Shown: positions 47,080 through 58,052 of the stretch, one piece after another | Position numbering within the stretch: the first letter of the stretch is position 1 | How the letters are laid out: every line of letters starts with the position of its first letter | Origin: Verpa conica | Lineage: Eukaryota; Ascomycota; Pezizomycetes; Pezizales; Morchellaceae | Direction of reading: 5' to 3' | Length of the DNA: 64,000 bases | Assembly: GCA_033030425.1 (NCBI GenBank) | Contig: JAUFSD010000004.1 | Coordinates: 558,001-622,000, forward strand | Made by a program: the position numbers and the translations under genes | The notes under the pieces: model-generated | What the model saw: only the letters and a program-made list of their open reading frames with translations | What the model was told of the DNA's origin: nothing | Database searches by the model: none

Positions 47080-48222
47080 ATGCCGCTGCTCGGCCTCCCC
47101 AACGAGCTCCTTCTCCTCATCGCCGCAGAACTCGCTATACCTTCGGATATAAACTCATTCCTTAAGATAAACCATCGTCTCTTCCATCTGATCTCACCTC
47201 TCTTTCGTGACATTGCCTGCCAGAAGCCCTACGCCGTAACCGCACTCTTCTGGGCAGCAGTAACAAATAATGAACCCACCGCACGCCACATTCTCCAAAA
47301 GGGCGATAATGTCATTATCGTCCGTCGAGCAGCCGGCGAAACAGGCCGGAAGATGGTACTCCACTCAACCCCCGGCAAGTTCCGAGATGCGCTACTCAAG
47401 ACCGTAATGGAAGGCGCTGGTAGCAGCGGTGAGGATATATCGATATTGGACCATTACACACAAGAGACTGCGCTGCACCGAGCTGTCAAGTCCCAACGTG
47501 TGGGGCTTGTAAAGAAGCTCCTCGAGAAAGGGGCCGACACAGCGGCGCAGGATATCGGCGGGTGGACAGCGCTCCATATGGCATCTCGACAAGGAAACGA
47601 GACGGTGGTGCAGCTACTGTTGGAAAAGGGGGCTGACGCAAATATCGAGGGTTCATATGGCGAGACTGCTCTCTGTCTAGCAGGGCAGCATGAAGCTGTT
47701 GCTCGCATACTCATTGATAATGGCGCGGATCCGTCGGTTCAGGATAGCTACGGACGTACTCCATTGCACCTCTCGACGCGGTATTGGCACGATTCATTGA
47801 CTCGCCGGATTATCGATAAAGGCACATCGATCACTGTTCGTGACCATGATGGCCTCACGGCACTCCACCTTGCGGCTTTATACGGCTCCAAATCACTTCA
47901 TGTTCTGCTCGAGAAGGGCGCCAACATCAATGTGCAGGACATATTCGGCCGGACACCCTTACACCTCGCTGCGAAGAGTGGTGGAGGAGCTATGGTGCAG
48001 CTTTTGCTCGATAAAGGGGCAGATGTATCAGCGGTTGATCACTACGGGAGGACTCCGCTACATCTTGCTGCGGTGAGGGATAACGAGTCTGTTGTTAAGG
48101 TATTGCTAGCAGGAGGTGCAGATGTAAAGATTAAGGATAATATTGGGAGGACTGCGTCCCAAGTTGCGATGCGGGGAGGCGGGAGAGCGAGGTGGGCTTG
48201 GATGTTGTTGGAAAGTGGATGA
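47080..48222 (+). CDS. F-box-like ankyrin-repeat protein
   Basis: Intronless frame of 380 residues. The start ATG at 47080 opens an F-box-like segment (LLGLPNELLLLIAAEL, then HRLFHLISPLFRDIAC), the arrangement common in fungal F-box/ankyrin proteins that may act as SCF ubiquitin-ligase substrate adaptors. About eight ankyrin repeats of 33 residues follow, for example WTALHMASRQGNETVVQLLL, RTPLHLAAKSGGGAMVQLLL and RTPLHLAAVRDNESVVKVLL, joined by EKGAD/DKGAD turns. The last repeat is partial (RTASQVAMRGG). The substrate is unknown. An in-frame upstream extension to 47002 exists but the chosen ATG directly precedes the F-box, as in the family. A decayed ankyrin gene lies 1 kb downstream on the other strand. 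Confidence 0.88.
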   Translation: MPLLGLPNELLLLIAAELAIPSDINSFLKINHRLFHLISPLFRDIACQKPYAVTALFWAAVTNNEPTARHILQKGDNVIIVRRAAGETGRKMVLHSTPGKFRDALLKTVMEGAGSSGEDISILDHYTQETALHRAVKSQRVGLVKKLLEKGADTAAQDIGGWTALHMASRQGNETVVQLLLEKGADANIEGSYGETALCLAGQHEAVARILIDNGADPSVQDSYGRTPLHLSTRYWHDSLTRRIIDKGTSITVRDHDGLTALHLAALYGSKSLHVLLEKGANINVQDIFGRTPLHLAAKSGGGAMVQLLLDKGADVSAVDHYGRTPLHLAAVRDNESVVKVLLAGGADVKIKDNIGRTASQVAMRGGGRARWAWMLLESG

Positions 48223-49149
48223 ACGGGGGTTATCGGTAATATTATAATTATATCGTGGTGATTTTATTTATTTATCTAGGCCTCTTTTTACCTGTTTTAA
48301 TTGTTTCCTTTTGATTCTTGTATGGTAGGTGGTAGGTGGGATAGAGGCGTCTTTGTTGGTTATACTACATGTATATAAGTAATTGTTTCATCGTGTTTTT
48401 TTAGCTTTTCTGCGAACTTATTAAGGGTCGGATAGATTCTGCTCGTTTTAATAACCTATTAGTTCATACAGCCGTTTGGCTCCACACCTAACTATAGAAG
48501 TCGTGTTATTGATCCGCTAAACTAGAAACAGGCCCGTAACTCTTGTTCTTATACCTATTCTAGATCATCAAAAGCCATCACTCACGTATCAGTAGCCATC
48601 ATGCGATATATCAAAGTACAGCCATCTTAGTACTATACGTACTAATCAAATATAATTTTTCCTAGAGACATAGCTATACTTGAGCAAGAGGTGAGCTTGG
48701 TATTTCCGTTGACTAAGTTAGTAGTTTATAAGATAATTACCTATTGAGATTACATGGTATGGTAATCTGTACTATGAAAGTAGGCTACCCGATAACCTAA
48801 TACTGTAGCCGGATATACCTGCGAAGTATATCTTAAGTGGCTAAAGATTCTCATGAGATCTTTTCCTTCTTCATTTTAACCTAAGCCGAAAATTTACCAA
48901 AGACAAACAACAGAAAATAAAAGGCTAGTCTAAATAATACACCCCACAAATCCTAAATGCCTATAAGCTACATGATAGGCTCCTACAAGCGCAGTACATT
49001 ACTATACAAGCGTAGGCCAGATTCCATGCCTAAAAGTGAAGTATACCCTCCCACACCACCTCTGTAATCTCTTAAGTTACACTTAATAATCCCGTACATC
49101 ACCACATAGAGTCTTCACTATTATCCTTAGTTGAAATATTAACCTCAAG
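48223..49149. other. intergenic, AT-rich; nothing recognised
   Basis: It lies between the ankyrin gene and the ankyrin pseudogene. Stops are dense in all frames, and decayed ankyrin sequence may continue into the right end. Confidence 0.5.
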
Positions 49150-50727
49150 TACAGCCAGATATAGGACCACCCTATTTAACCAGTAAATCTACAACCACTG
49201 TATTCCCGCTCGATACAGCCTACTGTAGGCGTGTCTACCCATAATCGTCTAGATTTAAGAAGTTTGCTCCACTTCTAAGTAAACTTTCTACAACCGCTAT
49301 ATTCCCACTCAAGGCCGCTAGATGTAGGGCTATTTGTCCGTAGCCGTTTCAAGCCGAAATAAACGCTCCCCACTTGAGAAGAATATCGACAACCCTTCCG
49401 TTCCTTTTGGATGCCGCTAGGTGTAGAACTGTTTTACCCTGATTATTCCGAATCAATAAGTCTACTCCCCACTCGAGTAGAAATTCCACAGCCTCTATAT
49501 TCCATTCAATACCGCTAACTGTAGGGGCGTCTGTCCATAATAATCTCGGGCTAAGATATTCACTCCTCCCTCGATTAGGGGACCGGCGGCCGCTATACCC
49601 ACACTAGATACTGCTAGGTATAGGGCTGTCTGCCCATAATTATTCCGGGTCGAAATATCCGCCCCACTCTCAAGCAGAAGCCCAAGAGCTGCTGTATTTC
49701 CTCTTGATGCTCCTCGATACAGGGCAGTATCCCCGTCGTAATTCTAAATCGAAATATCCACTCCCTTCTTGAGTAGAAAGTCAATAACCAGTGTGTTCCC
49801 ACTTGATGCCGTGCAGTGCAGAGCTGTTTCCCCCCGGGTATCCAGTGCCAGAGTAGCCTGGAACCCGAAGATTGTTGTCCCTTTTTCCAGTCCAGAAATC
49901 TAGGCGGCTTCAGAAGACAAATTCCAGTGCAATCTTGTCTTTTGCTCTTGATTTCGTTGTCTTGCTTCAAAATCCTCGAGCCATATCCAATTAAGGATCT
50001 TCGTGCGGCTTTCAGCTATCCAGTGGGATATATTAGCGGAATACATCTACTACCTTAGACCCGATTCTACTTAACTTCAGCGGCAAGGTTTGTGTTTTCA
50101 CTATATGCCTCGATCCTATGGACAAAGGTATCGACCTCTCGGACAGACACATCGATTTTTTAGACAGAAGTACCAATCCCATGGGCAGAGGCATGGGTTT
50201 CTCGGGTAGAGGCGCCTATTGTCTAAACAGAAGTATTTGTTTCATTTGACAAAGCCTTGCACTAACCTCAGTACAACCTAACCATACCTTGTCTGACATC
50301 TAATACCCACATTTGATCTGTTGTCAGAGCCAACGTAAACAAGCCCTTACACCTTTCGATCCGCGCTATATGCTGCATCGTATCCTTCTCCCTCAGTAGC
50401 CATTTCAAACTATCCACCACACCCCTAGATCCAGTTCAGGGCTCTAACTTCAACCGCAGTTTCTCCAGATCTTCGGCGCACCGCTTAAGCGGTCCATCGT
50501 CACCATGGAGTGTTTTCAAAGCTGCTGATTGTGGTGTAGTATGGATATGGCTTGATAAGGTTGATAAGACCTTCCCCAGTGAGTATGTACAGTTCGTTGA
50601 CAAGGTCTTAGAGATCTTTTGGTGCCCGGCTAACTCCAGTTATATATTTATAGCCCAGGGCTGTGATTTTTCCGGTTAGTTTCACCACTGCGATGATGCC
50701 TGCGGCAAGGCCTATAGCTTCGGTCAT
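49150..50727 (-). pseudogene. decayed STAND/NLR-like protein with ankyrin repeats
   Basis: From ATG 50727 (minus) the text MTEAIGLAAGIIAVVKLTG..ITALGYKYI, then GVSRAPKDL, a stop and DLVNELYIL, resembles the N-terminal helical domain of fungal STAND (NLR-like) proteins. After a frameshift, CAEDLEKLRLKLEP and DSLKWLLREKDTMQHI continue it. Around 50010-49930 WLEDFEARQ recalls the segment that precedes the nucleotide-binding domain in this family, but no P-loop is present. Then at about 49850-49190 come some seven ankyrin repeats (GETALHCTASSGNTLVIDFLL, TALYRGASRGNTAALGLLL, KTVLHLAASKRN..VVDILL) with several TAG/TAA stops and at least one frameshift. It is non-functional. The NACHT part looks deleted or was never present. 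Domain naming is by resemblance only. Confidence 0.75.
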
Positions 50728-51111
50728 CCTTTTTTTAAAGACTAGAAATGACGGGTTTGTTGAAGGATTTGTAGTGAGATCATCGTATCTGGTCTGAGGC
50801 TCTTGGTTGTAGGGTGATCAGTTATCATAGATCTATGCTATGTAGATCACATTACTAGAGTTAGCCATATATATTTTTATTGAATTAAAGATAACTTAAG
50901 TAACGCTCCATAATCTCCCATTTCTCTACGTCAATTACCACTTGAATATGTCCTAGCACAATTTTTCAAAGTATCATATTGATATGTTCGAGCCATCTTT
51001 GCGCATCTCAAGGGGCTAGTATTTACATTAAACCACATGAAATCCAACTACTTCTATCCTCCATGTATTACCATGTCCCATAAAAATAGGTGAAGAGCCG
51101 CCAAACCGCAT
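50728..51111. other. short intergenic region; nothing recognised
   Basis: 384 bp of AT-rich sequence between the pseudogene start and the COQ8 3' end. Confidence 0.6.
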
Positions 51112-53703
51112 CTACTCCCTCCCCAAAACATCCTCGAAAATCTTCCTACAAGGTACTCTACTCCCCAATCTTGCACACATTAGAAACGCTCCACTAAGCT
51201 TCCTATGTAAACTATAAGTCTCCTCCGGCGGTGGGGTAAGTCTCTCCCTAACCATCAACGGGATAAACTCGCGGACCCTATCTGTCACTGTCTGATTTCT
51301 AAAATCATATATTTCTGGTGCAGACCCGCTAAATGGCTCTGCAAGAGTGAGGATCGAGCCAACGTGCGCTTGTAGCATAGTCTCGGATTCGAAGCCAGTT
51401 AGATAACCAAGTTCTTTGGAGAGCGTTGTGACAGCAGCTGTGTCGTTGCGTGCGGCAGATGTGAGGAGGGAGCAGTAGGCAGATACGAAGGGTGCATCAT
51501 AGGCGCGCGAAGCACCGAAGTCGAGGAGTTCAATCTAGGTGCGTCAATAGTGTAGATTAGAAGTGAAAATAATCAGAAAGGCAGAATTATAGATGGTAAT
51601 CAGGATACAGACTATTCATATATGGCTATGAGGTTCTTCAAGTTATGTGGGTATGTATAAAGGTTTATTGTAAAGAAAAAAAAAATGGGAAAGGGATGGC
51701 AAAGGTAGGGCTTCTCTGAAAATAAAAGACGTCCAATGAATATCCTCACTAGTTGGTAAAGCACTAACCTTTCTATCCTCCGCATTCCACAAAAAATTCG
51801 TCCAATTCGGATCCGTCTGCATAAACCTAAATTCCTTTACCTCCCTAAAACACAGCTTCAGAACCTGCGTCCCAATCCAATCCCTCTCCTCCTGACTTAA
51901 CTCTCCCATAACCTTCGTCACTCCCACCCCCCACATTCTCTCCATACACAATACCTGCGGCCCACACGCCTCATCGATCACTTTGGGTACCCGAAACACA
52001 TCCGTGTCATCTTTCAGCAACTCTCCAAACCGCTTTGCACATTCACCCTCACGTATATAGTCACATTCCCACCCTAGTTCTGTGCGTGCATTCGCGATAG
52101 TTTTATCTAGGTAGAGCCCCTTTGGCAGTAATCGAGATGCAGTGAGAAGTACGGCAAGGTTAGACAGATCACTAGAGATGCTATCGGCAACGCCAGGGTA
52201 TTGTATTTTTACAGCGACCGGTATGCCTGTACCCGCGAGAGTGGCAGCATGTACTTGCCCGATCGATGCAGCGGCCATAGGAATCTCGCTAAACTCACTA
52301 AACAACTCTCTCCAATTCGGACCTAGGTTCGCAACAAGTACCTGATTACGCTGCGAGGCGGGCATGTAATCAGCACTATCTTGTACCCTCGTAAGAACTT
52401 CATGAATCGCCGGCGGTAGCATTTTAGAGTCCTGGAACGACATCATCTGGCCGAGCTTGAGTGCAGCACCCCGCATACGAGAAAGTTTTTTGACAAGACG
52501 TTCGACATTAGCTGGGGAGAGCATAACACCACCGTTAGAGGAGTCACCAAGGCCGGTTGCACGCTTAATAGATTCAGTTGCGGCGCCCCAGGCCATGCCA
52601 GTTGCAAGGCCGCCGTAATGGAAGAGGCGGCCGAAGCGGGATGAGGGTACACGGGAGGCATTCATTTTAAAAGTGGTAATTTCTGGCTATTGGAGAGAGA
52701 AATGTTAACTTGATCATTTTTGTGGGGATATGGGTGTTGAGGGGCTAGAAAAGAGAATGCCACACATTTGAGATGAACTTGCCTGCTGCTCGACGACTGG
52801 TTTAATACTTTCCTCGGTATCTTTCTCTAGCTCTGCTGTAAGTTTTGCTGTTTCTGCATCTGTTGCTTTCAACTCCGGTGCAGCTGGGATAGAAGAGGTA
52901 ATGGGGTTTTTGACGTAGAAGTGATCTTGGTCTTTTCCCTCTGTTAATGGGGTGTTATCTTCTGGTGTCCCCGCTGTTTTCGGTTTCAATTCATCCCTTG
53001 TATCTTGGGGTGTTTGTGATACTATTTTCTTTGCTTTCCTGCTGTGAAACAGCTCATTACTCAAGTCCTTCTCTGGGGCTGCTACACTCTCCGGAATTTT
53101 CTCCTCCTTTCCTGGTGTCTCATAAAAAACATCCCCATCAATTCCCTTCCCCGTCACTACCTGTGCACCCTCCGTCCGCCTCGGTATCTTTTTTCTCGGT
53201 AAATTACTCAACACACTCGATACTCTAGCTTGGCGGAGATAAAATACATCGTTTCCCGTATCTGGTGAGTCCGCCGTCATCTCCGGGATCGAAGACTCGG
53301 ATGCATGCTGCAGCCTCTTCGCCTCTTCTGGTGAAGGTGAGGGTTTTTGTGCGGATGCTAGAAGAATATTTGAGGGTGGTATTGTTCCATCAGGAAGTGG
53401 GTATGAGTCGGCTTTACGCTGAGTTACTGGGAGGGAGTCGAGTGGTTCGGGGTCAGTGGTTGTGGATGTACCAGGGGTATAAAAGTGGTCTTGCTCAACC
53501 CCTTCCCTCTGTGACTGAGCTGCTAAAAAACCAGATTTTCGAGCAGTGGGAACGACAGTGGGCCGAGACCGTAGACTCTTCAACACACTCGAGGAAGTAG
53601 TATAGACATTCAATTGCTGACTTCGGATGAGAAAATGCTTTTGAGCGATTGAAGAGGAAACGTTAACCAATGCGATCAAATCCACAAGCCTACGGCCAGT
53701 CAT
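51112..53703 (-). CDS. COQ8: mitochondrial ABC1/UbiB family atypical kinase Coq8
   Basis: Matrix-side ATPase/atypical kinase that supports the coenzyme Q biosynthetic complex. Minus-strand exons are 53703-52783, 52686-51769 and 51534-51112 (2262 nt, 753 residues). Intron 1 is a GC-AG intron (GCAAGT donor at 52782, acceptor at 52687), and intron 2 is 234 nt. UbiB hallmarks are visible: KLGQ at about 384-387, the Ala-rich loop AAAS at 445-448 in place of a Gly loop, VAVK with Lys467, QTDPNWTNFL and LLDFGASR (Asp618). The C-terminal PPPEETYSLHRKLSGAFL is typical. The N-terminal 300 residues begin with a presumed mitochondrial leader region (AQKHFLIRSQQLNVY) and hold repeated DHFY/DVFY-type motifs. 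The protein is long for COQ8 because of this linker, as in other filamentous fungi. Confidence 0.95.
52687..52782 (-). other. GC-AG intron of COQ8
   Basis: The donor CAG|GCAAGT fits the known consensus for GC donors, and the acceptor is CCAATAG. It is 96 nt, phase 0. Splicing joins VVEQQ to PEITTFKMNASRVPSSRFG, which is conserved. Read-through meets a stop after about 20 codons. Confidence 0.85.
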
Positions 53704-55271
53704 CTTGATCGGGTATTAAATGGTGATTGTTCAAGCAACTGTTTCTTCAGGCTTGATTGATTGCGGGGGTGAGTTGAGCTGTCGTCGCAGGCAAGACAAA
53801 TCTTGAATAGACATATGACGGAGTGAATTGATAGGTGCAAACGGGACAAGGGCATTGTGGATGTCCGGCTTGGCGGGTAGGCGAGTGATGACCTGTGATT
53901 TTGACTACGTAAGCTGACCCATCATATTTAACTACATACATGTATTCCACCAGGTAAGTATTCCATCGGTCGAATACTAGAACTTGCCCTTTTGAATCGG
54001 TGCCATTACTAAAGACTTCACACAATAGAAATCGATATCAGGTAACAGATACCAGATGGTAGAATCATAACTCCCACAAGGCACGTGTTCCAGGGTGAAT
54101 GGTGCCCAAGAGATAGTGTGACACTGGTATATTCATTTTTCTGCCTCTTTTTTCCGCCTGTCTTGTCTAGTATGCACAAAATTCCCAGGGCCATGGATCG
54201 CAGCCGTAGCCTGCTATATCATGAATTAACAAATCACCCCAGGCCAATGAGAATTTTCTTTGCGACAGCTGTAGATATCCGTTTCGATGACGGAAACCTA
54301 CCTATAACCGTTGATACCATAGATCCGTGAAAAACTCGGATATCTTGCGAGAAGATGGCAGCGGTCCCGTGAGCCTGTATTAGGTACATACATCCTGACT
54401 CTACCAGAAGTTGAACATCTACACAGACGTTTTGAGACCCAACTGACCGCCCCCGATGCTACCCAGGGGGTTTGTAGCCGTATGTACTAGTATATACACT
54501 GTTCCAAGAGCCCACCCCGGAAATTTTGGGTCAGGCAAGGATCATCACTGGATGATGTGTTTCCACAGAGCAGAATAGACAACCCCCACCATCATAGACG
54601 TCCGCCGATGTTGGAGCAGCAGAGAAAGCAGAAAAATGGCACTGGGGCATTTGGGAAAATGGTGGACTGCCACGACCGTTTTGATCACTGATCACGCTTG
54701 AGGGGCTTGCCACGCAGGCGGAAATCATCATCGATTCATCGGGCGCCGCCGCATCTGCCAGGGCAAACATTCACAGCCACTCAAACCCGCAATGCCCATG
54801 TCTTGGCATGCAACCTTGGCACAGAGCCGCTGCAGGCCTGGCAACGTCCACCAACCCCTGTGGCGACAATAACAACACGTGCATAGCACTTATGCAGCTC
54901 CTTTATGCTTGTGAAACTACATGTAGAGTGCTAACTTACACAGGAAACATCCAGAGGGGAGCGGGGATACTTACTGGGTGAGAGCTGAAGTGAGGAAACG
55001 GGTGATCCATTGACACTTCACCTTCACCCTTGACATAAAGGCCCTTGAGAGTCAACAGCGGATAAGCCACACCGCTGCCTCCACGCGACATCTCCCCATG
55101 TTAGGTATATAATACACAGGCCTCGCCCGGGTCCCCCCTCTCCCTTCTACTCACTGTCTAAAACTTAAATCTATTGAATACCCTACATAACCCATCAACC
55201 TCTAAAGGTTGACTTAGTTGATCAGGTGCCATTAAACATACATTCCCACCACCAGTTAACGACCACCCACC
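53704..55271. promoter_or_regulatory. divergent intergenic region between COQ8 and the T5orf172 gene
   Basis: No conserved frame was found (53747-54025 minus and 54085-54330 plus were checked). TATATAA at 55106-55112, followed by a C/T-rich stretch, lies 160 bp before the downstream ATG and could be its core promoter. Confidence 0.4.
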
Positions 55272-57344
55272 ATGCCCTTTGTCCCAAACACCCCCGAGTC
55301 CCTCTCAGTCATCCTCTCCCGCGCAGACTCGAAATCTCCCTCAAGCACCTGCTGTGGTGTAACAAACAGCGGCAAGCCCTGCAACCGCGAACTAAAGTCC
55401 ACCCCCGGCTCAAACTCCCCTTCCTCCGGTATAATTGCAATAATCGCTGGTTCCCGCGTCTTCTTCTGTGACTCCCACAAAGACCAGGCGCAAAATGTTG
55501 TTCTTAGACATACAGCCTCTTTTGCACGACGGCGTGAGCTTGTCGGTAGAGGATCAATGGATACATTCATCGAGCAGGTCGAGGTCTTAGTCGGCGGGCC
55601 CGGAGGTTCAACAAAGACGAAGGTCACCGCCAAAACGAAGAGGGTCAAAGGGAAAGATGACCCTTTTGCGCCAGTGGAGGAAAAGTACCCCAACACATTT
55701 ACAGCGCAAGCGGGGCCGCCGAGTCCGCCAACGGGGTACCAGCGGAAGCAGCAACGTAGGAAGAAGCCGAGTCTGCTTCGTAGACTGCTATGTTGCTGTA
55801 CGACTGGGGAGGATGAGGAGTATAATATGAATGCAGGAAGGAAACAGACAGAAGCCGAGCTAAGAGCTGCTGCTGCGGCAGTAGTAGAGAATAGTGTTGC
55901 GAGACCGGCAAGAGTGCATGGGAAGGATAAGAGGGAGTCGAAGGTATTATTTGAGACAACGCCGCCAACACCCCCATTGCCAATGATGTATCCAGGCCGA
56001 AAGAACGCTACAGGCGCTATAACGAAGAACGGGAAGAGTGCAGCTGGTGGACTCACAGTCGGCCATGGTCGAACGCCTGCAAGCCAGAGTGATGACGATT
56101 CTGATACCGGAATATTTAGCTCTAGCAGTGGGAGTAATAGTAAGTCACTCTCATCCCACATTCCTCCTTCATGAAGAAATACTAAAACTCTACTAGTATT
56201 CTATTCATACATTCCTAAAACTCTCTCCCAAAAGACCCAAACCCGTCTCCAACAAGAGCTCTCGAAGCCTTTCTCTGACGGCGACGAGCCTGGGTATATC
56301 TATATTTTCTGGCTCACTGACTCCCCATTCTCCCCCGCGTCCACCCCTAGTGGCACAAATACCCACGCTACAAACGCACTACTCAAAACCGCAAACGCAG
56401 CCTCTCACCTCCCACCTGGTCAGAAGCCCCGGGTCCTACTCAAAATTGGTCGTGCCAACAATGTTCAGCGCCGACTCCACGAGTGGTCTTCCCAGTGCGG
56501 CTACAACCTTTCGTTGGTCCGCTTCTACCCACACGTGTCTGCCTCCTCGACTCCTGTCTCTACCCCCGGTGGTAAGAGATCAGGTGGGTCAACCCCGAGC
56601 CTCCACACACAAGTCGGTAAGAAGGTTCCAAATTCCCACCGCATCGAGCATCTCATCCACCTCGAACTCCGCGACAGCCTCGAAAACCCCGAGATTCAAT
56701 GCAACGCATGTGGAAAAACCCACAAGGAGTGGTTTTCAGTTGAAGCCTCCCGCGAGGGACTCCAAGCCGTCGACGAGATCGTCAAGAAATGGACCGATTA
56801 TGGCGAACGCAGCGCTATGGTTACTGGTCAAAACGCCCAGGCGGCTCCGATGATCCCGAAGACTAGCGCTACTCCATCCCCAGCAAAGGCAAAGACGAGT
56901 ACACCACATAGCAACAACACTACCCCAAAGAAAACTAAGATAAAGCAAGATGCGGCATTTACGCCAACACCAGTGGCCAAGCGCCCGACGCTGAAAGATG
57001 CGCCTGTTGCTGGCGCTGCGAAGCCGGCTGCGAAGACCGGGAGCAGCGGGAAATCTACGAGCAGCGGGAGAGCAGGAGGCAGTGGGAGAGCAGGGAGCAG
57101 CGGGAAAACAGGAGGTAGTGGGAAAGCAGGAGGCAGCGGGAAGAGTCAAAACTTGACACCAGGGTCAGCAGGTGGAAGAGGCAAGTCACCAGCGAGAAGC
57201 ACCAAGAGTGGGACAAGTCGACCGGGGAGCAGTAATGGGAAAACGAAGGCAAGCCCGCCGAGGAAGAAGGGAGGGGATAAGGGGGGTGGATGGAAAGCGT
57301 ATGATGAGAACGAAGGAGCGGATGAGTATGTACCTAGTGATTGA
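55272..57344 (+). CDS. T5orf172 (GIY-YIG-like, DUF1766) domain protein
   Basis: Exons 55272-56139 and 56257-57344 give 651 residues. A Cys/His cluster (Cys27/28, Cys37, Cys66 and His69 in CDSH) near the start looks zinc-binding. A long basic/low-complexity linker follows, including a CCC run after LLRRLL. Residues about 302-468 form the T5orf172 domain: GYIYIFWL, LLKIGRANNVQRRLHEWS, YPH, NSHRIEHLIHLELRD, CNACGKTHKEWF and AVDEIVKKW. The domain is shared with phage T5 Orf172 and many fungal proteins and resembles the GIY-YIG nuclease fold; activity here is unproven. The tail has SGKAGGSG-type repeats (about residues 553-588) and Lys/Gly-rich sequence, suggesting nucleic-acid contact. The acceptor (AACAAG at 56256) was chosen by phase, and an AAAAG acceptor at 56234 would break the frame. 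Confidence 0.87.
57040..57145 (+). repeat. tandem SGK/SGR-rich coding repeat
   Basis: The unit AGCGGGAAA(A/G)CAGGAGG recurs with variation about seven times, coding Ser-Gly-Lys/Arg-Ala/Thr-Gly-Gly in the tail of the T5orf172 protein. Confidence 0.8.
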
Positions 57345-58052
57345 TCGGTAAGGTAATGGGGTGATGTGACGGGATGAGATGAGATGATGGGTGAGTACGG
57401 ACTGGACTTTCGATGAACTCGATTATTTGCTTTGTTGCATCATTTGGCGTTTTTTCCCTTCTTTGAGAGATACATGTAGGCACGAATTGATGAATTAAGG
57501 TAGGGCGTTTTTAACTTTATTTATGCATACGACTTCCTTGACTAGGCTATGGATACCCTTTTTTTTGTTTGATATAAATATATATAGGCGAACAGCAATT
57601 ACAGAATCGATTAGTTCTATGGCTAGTTACATACATGTATTTTGATTTATTCATAGTTAGATACATACTTTGCAATTTGAGTCACGATTCATCACTCGTG
57701 AATTTCCTGGGTCTCATGATAAAGGTCTTTTGCCTCGTGGAGTCGTGGGATCCCTGTTCTTACTTTAATCTCAAGTTTATTTACTTATTGCTTAGCTGGT
57801 GATTATTGTTTCAGGTAGGAACAAAGACCAGGCCAGAGGCCTTATAAGTCTGAGACTATCATTCGAAAGGGCACTAGAGAAATATTTTCCGCCTCTTGTT
57901 TCCTAAGAAAAACCCTAAACCTAGAAACGTCTAAAAAGCTATATTAATTAAATGAAACCCCATATATATAAATTCTAAATCCAGACCCAAAGAGAGGAAA
58001 AGAGAAGAAAAGAAAAACCCTCCACTAAGCCACAATATAAGCCTATAGCTAA
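57345..58052. other. convergent 3' intergenic region; nothing recognised
   Basis: AT-rich sequence between the T5orf172 gene (+) and the secreted protein gene (-), with no coding signal. Confidence 0.6.

Noticed and set aside
55256..56161. 301-codon minus-strand frame
   Set aside because: Antisense to exon 1 of the T5orf172 gene. The sense frame has the Cys/His cluster and a conserved continuation, while the antisense frame has no domain.
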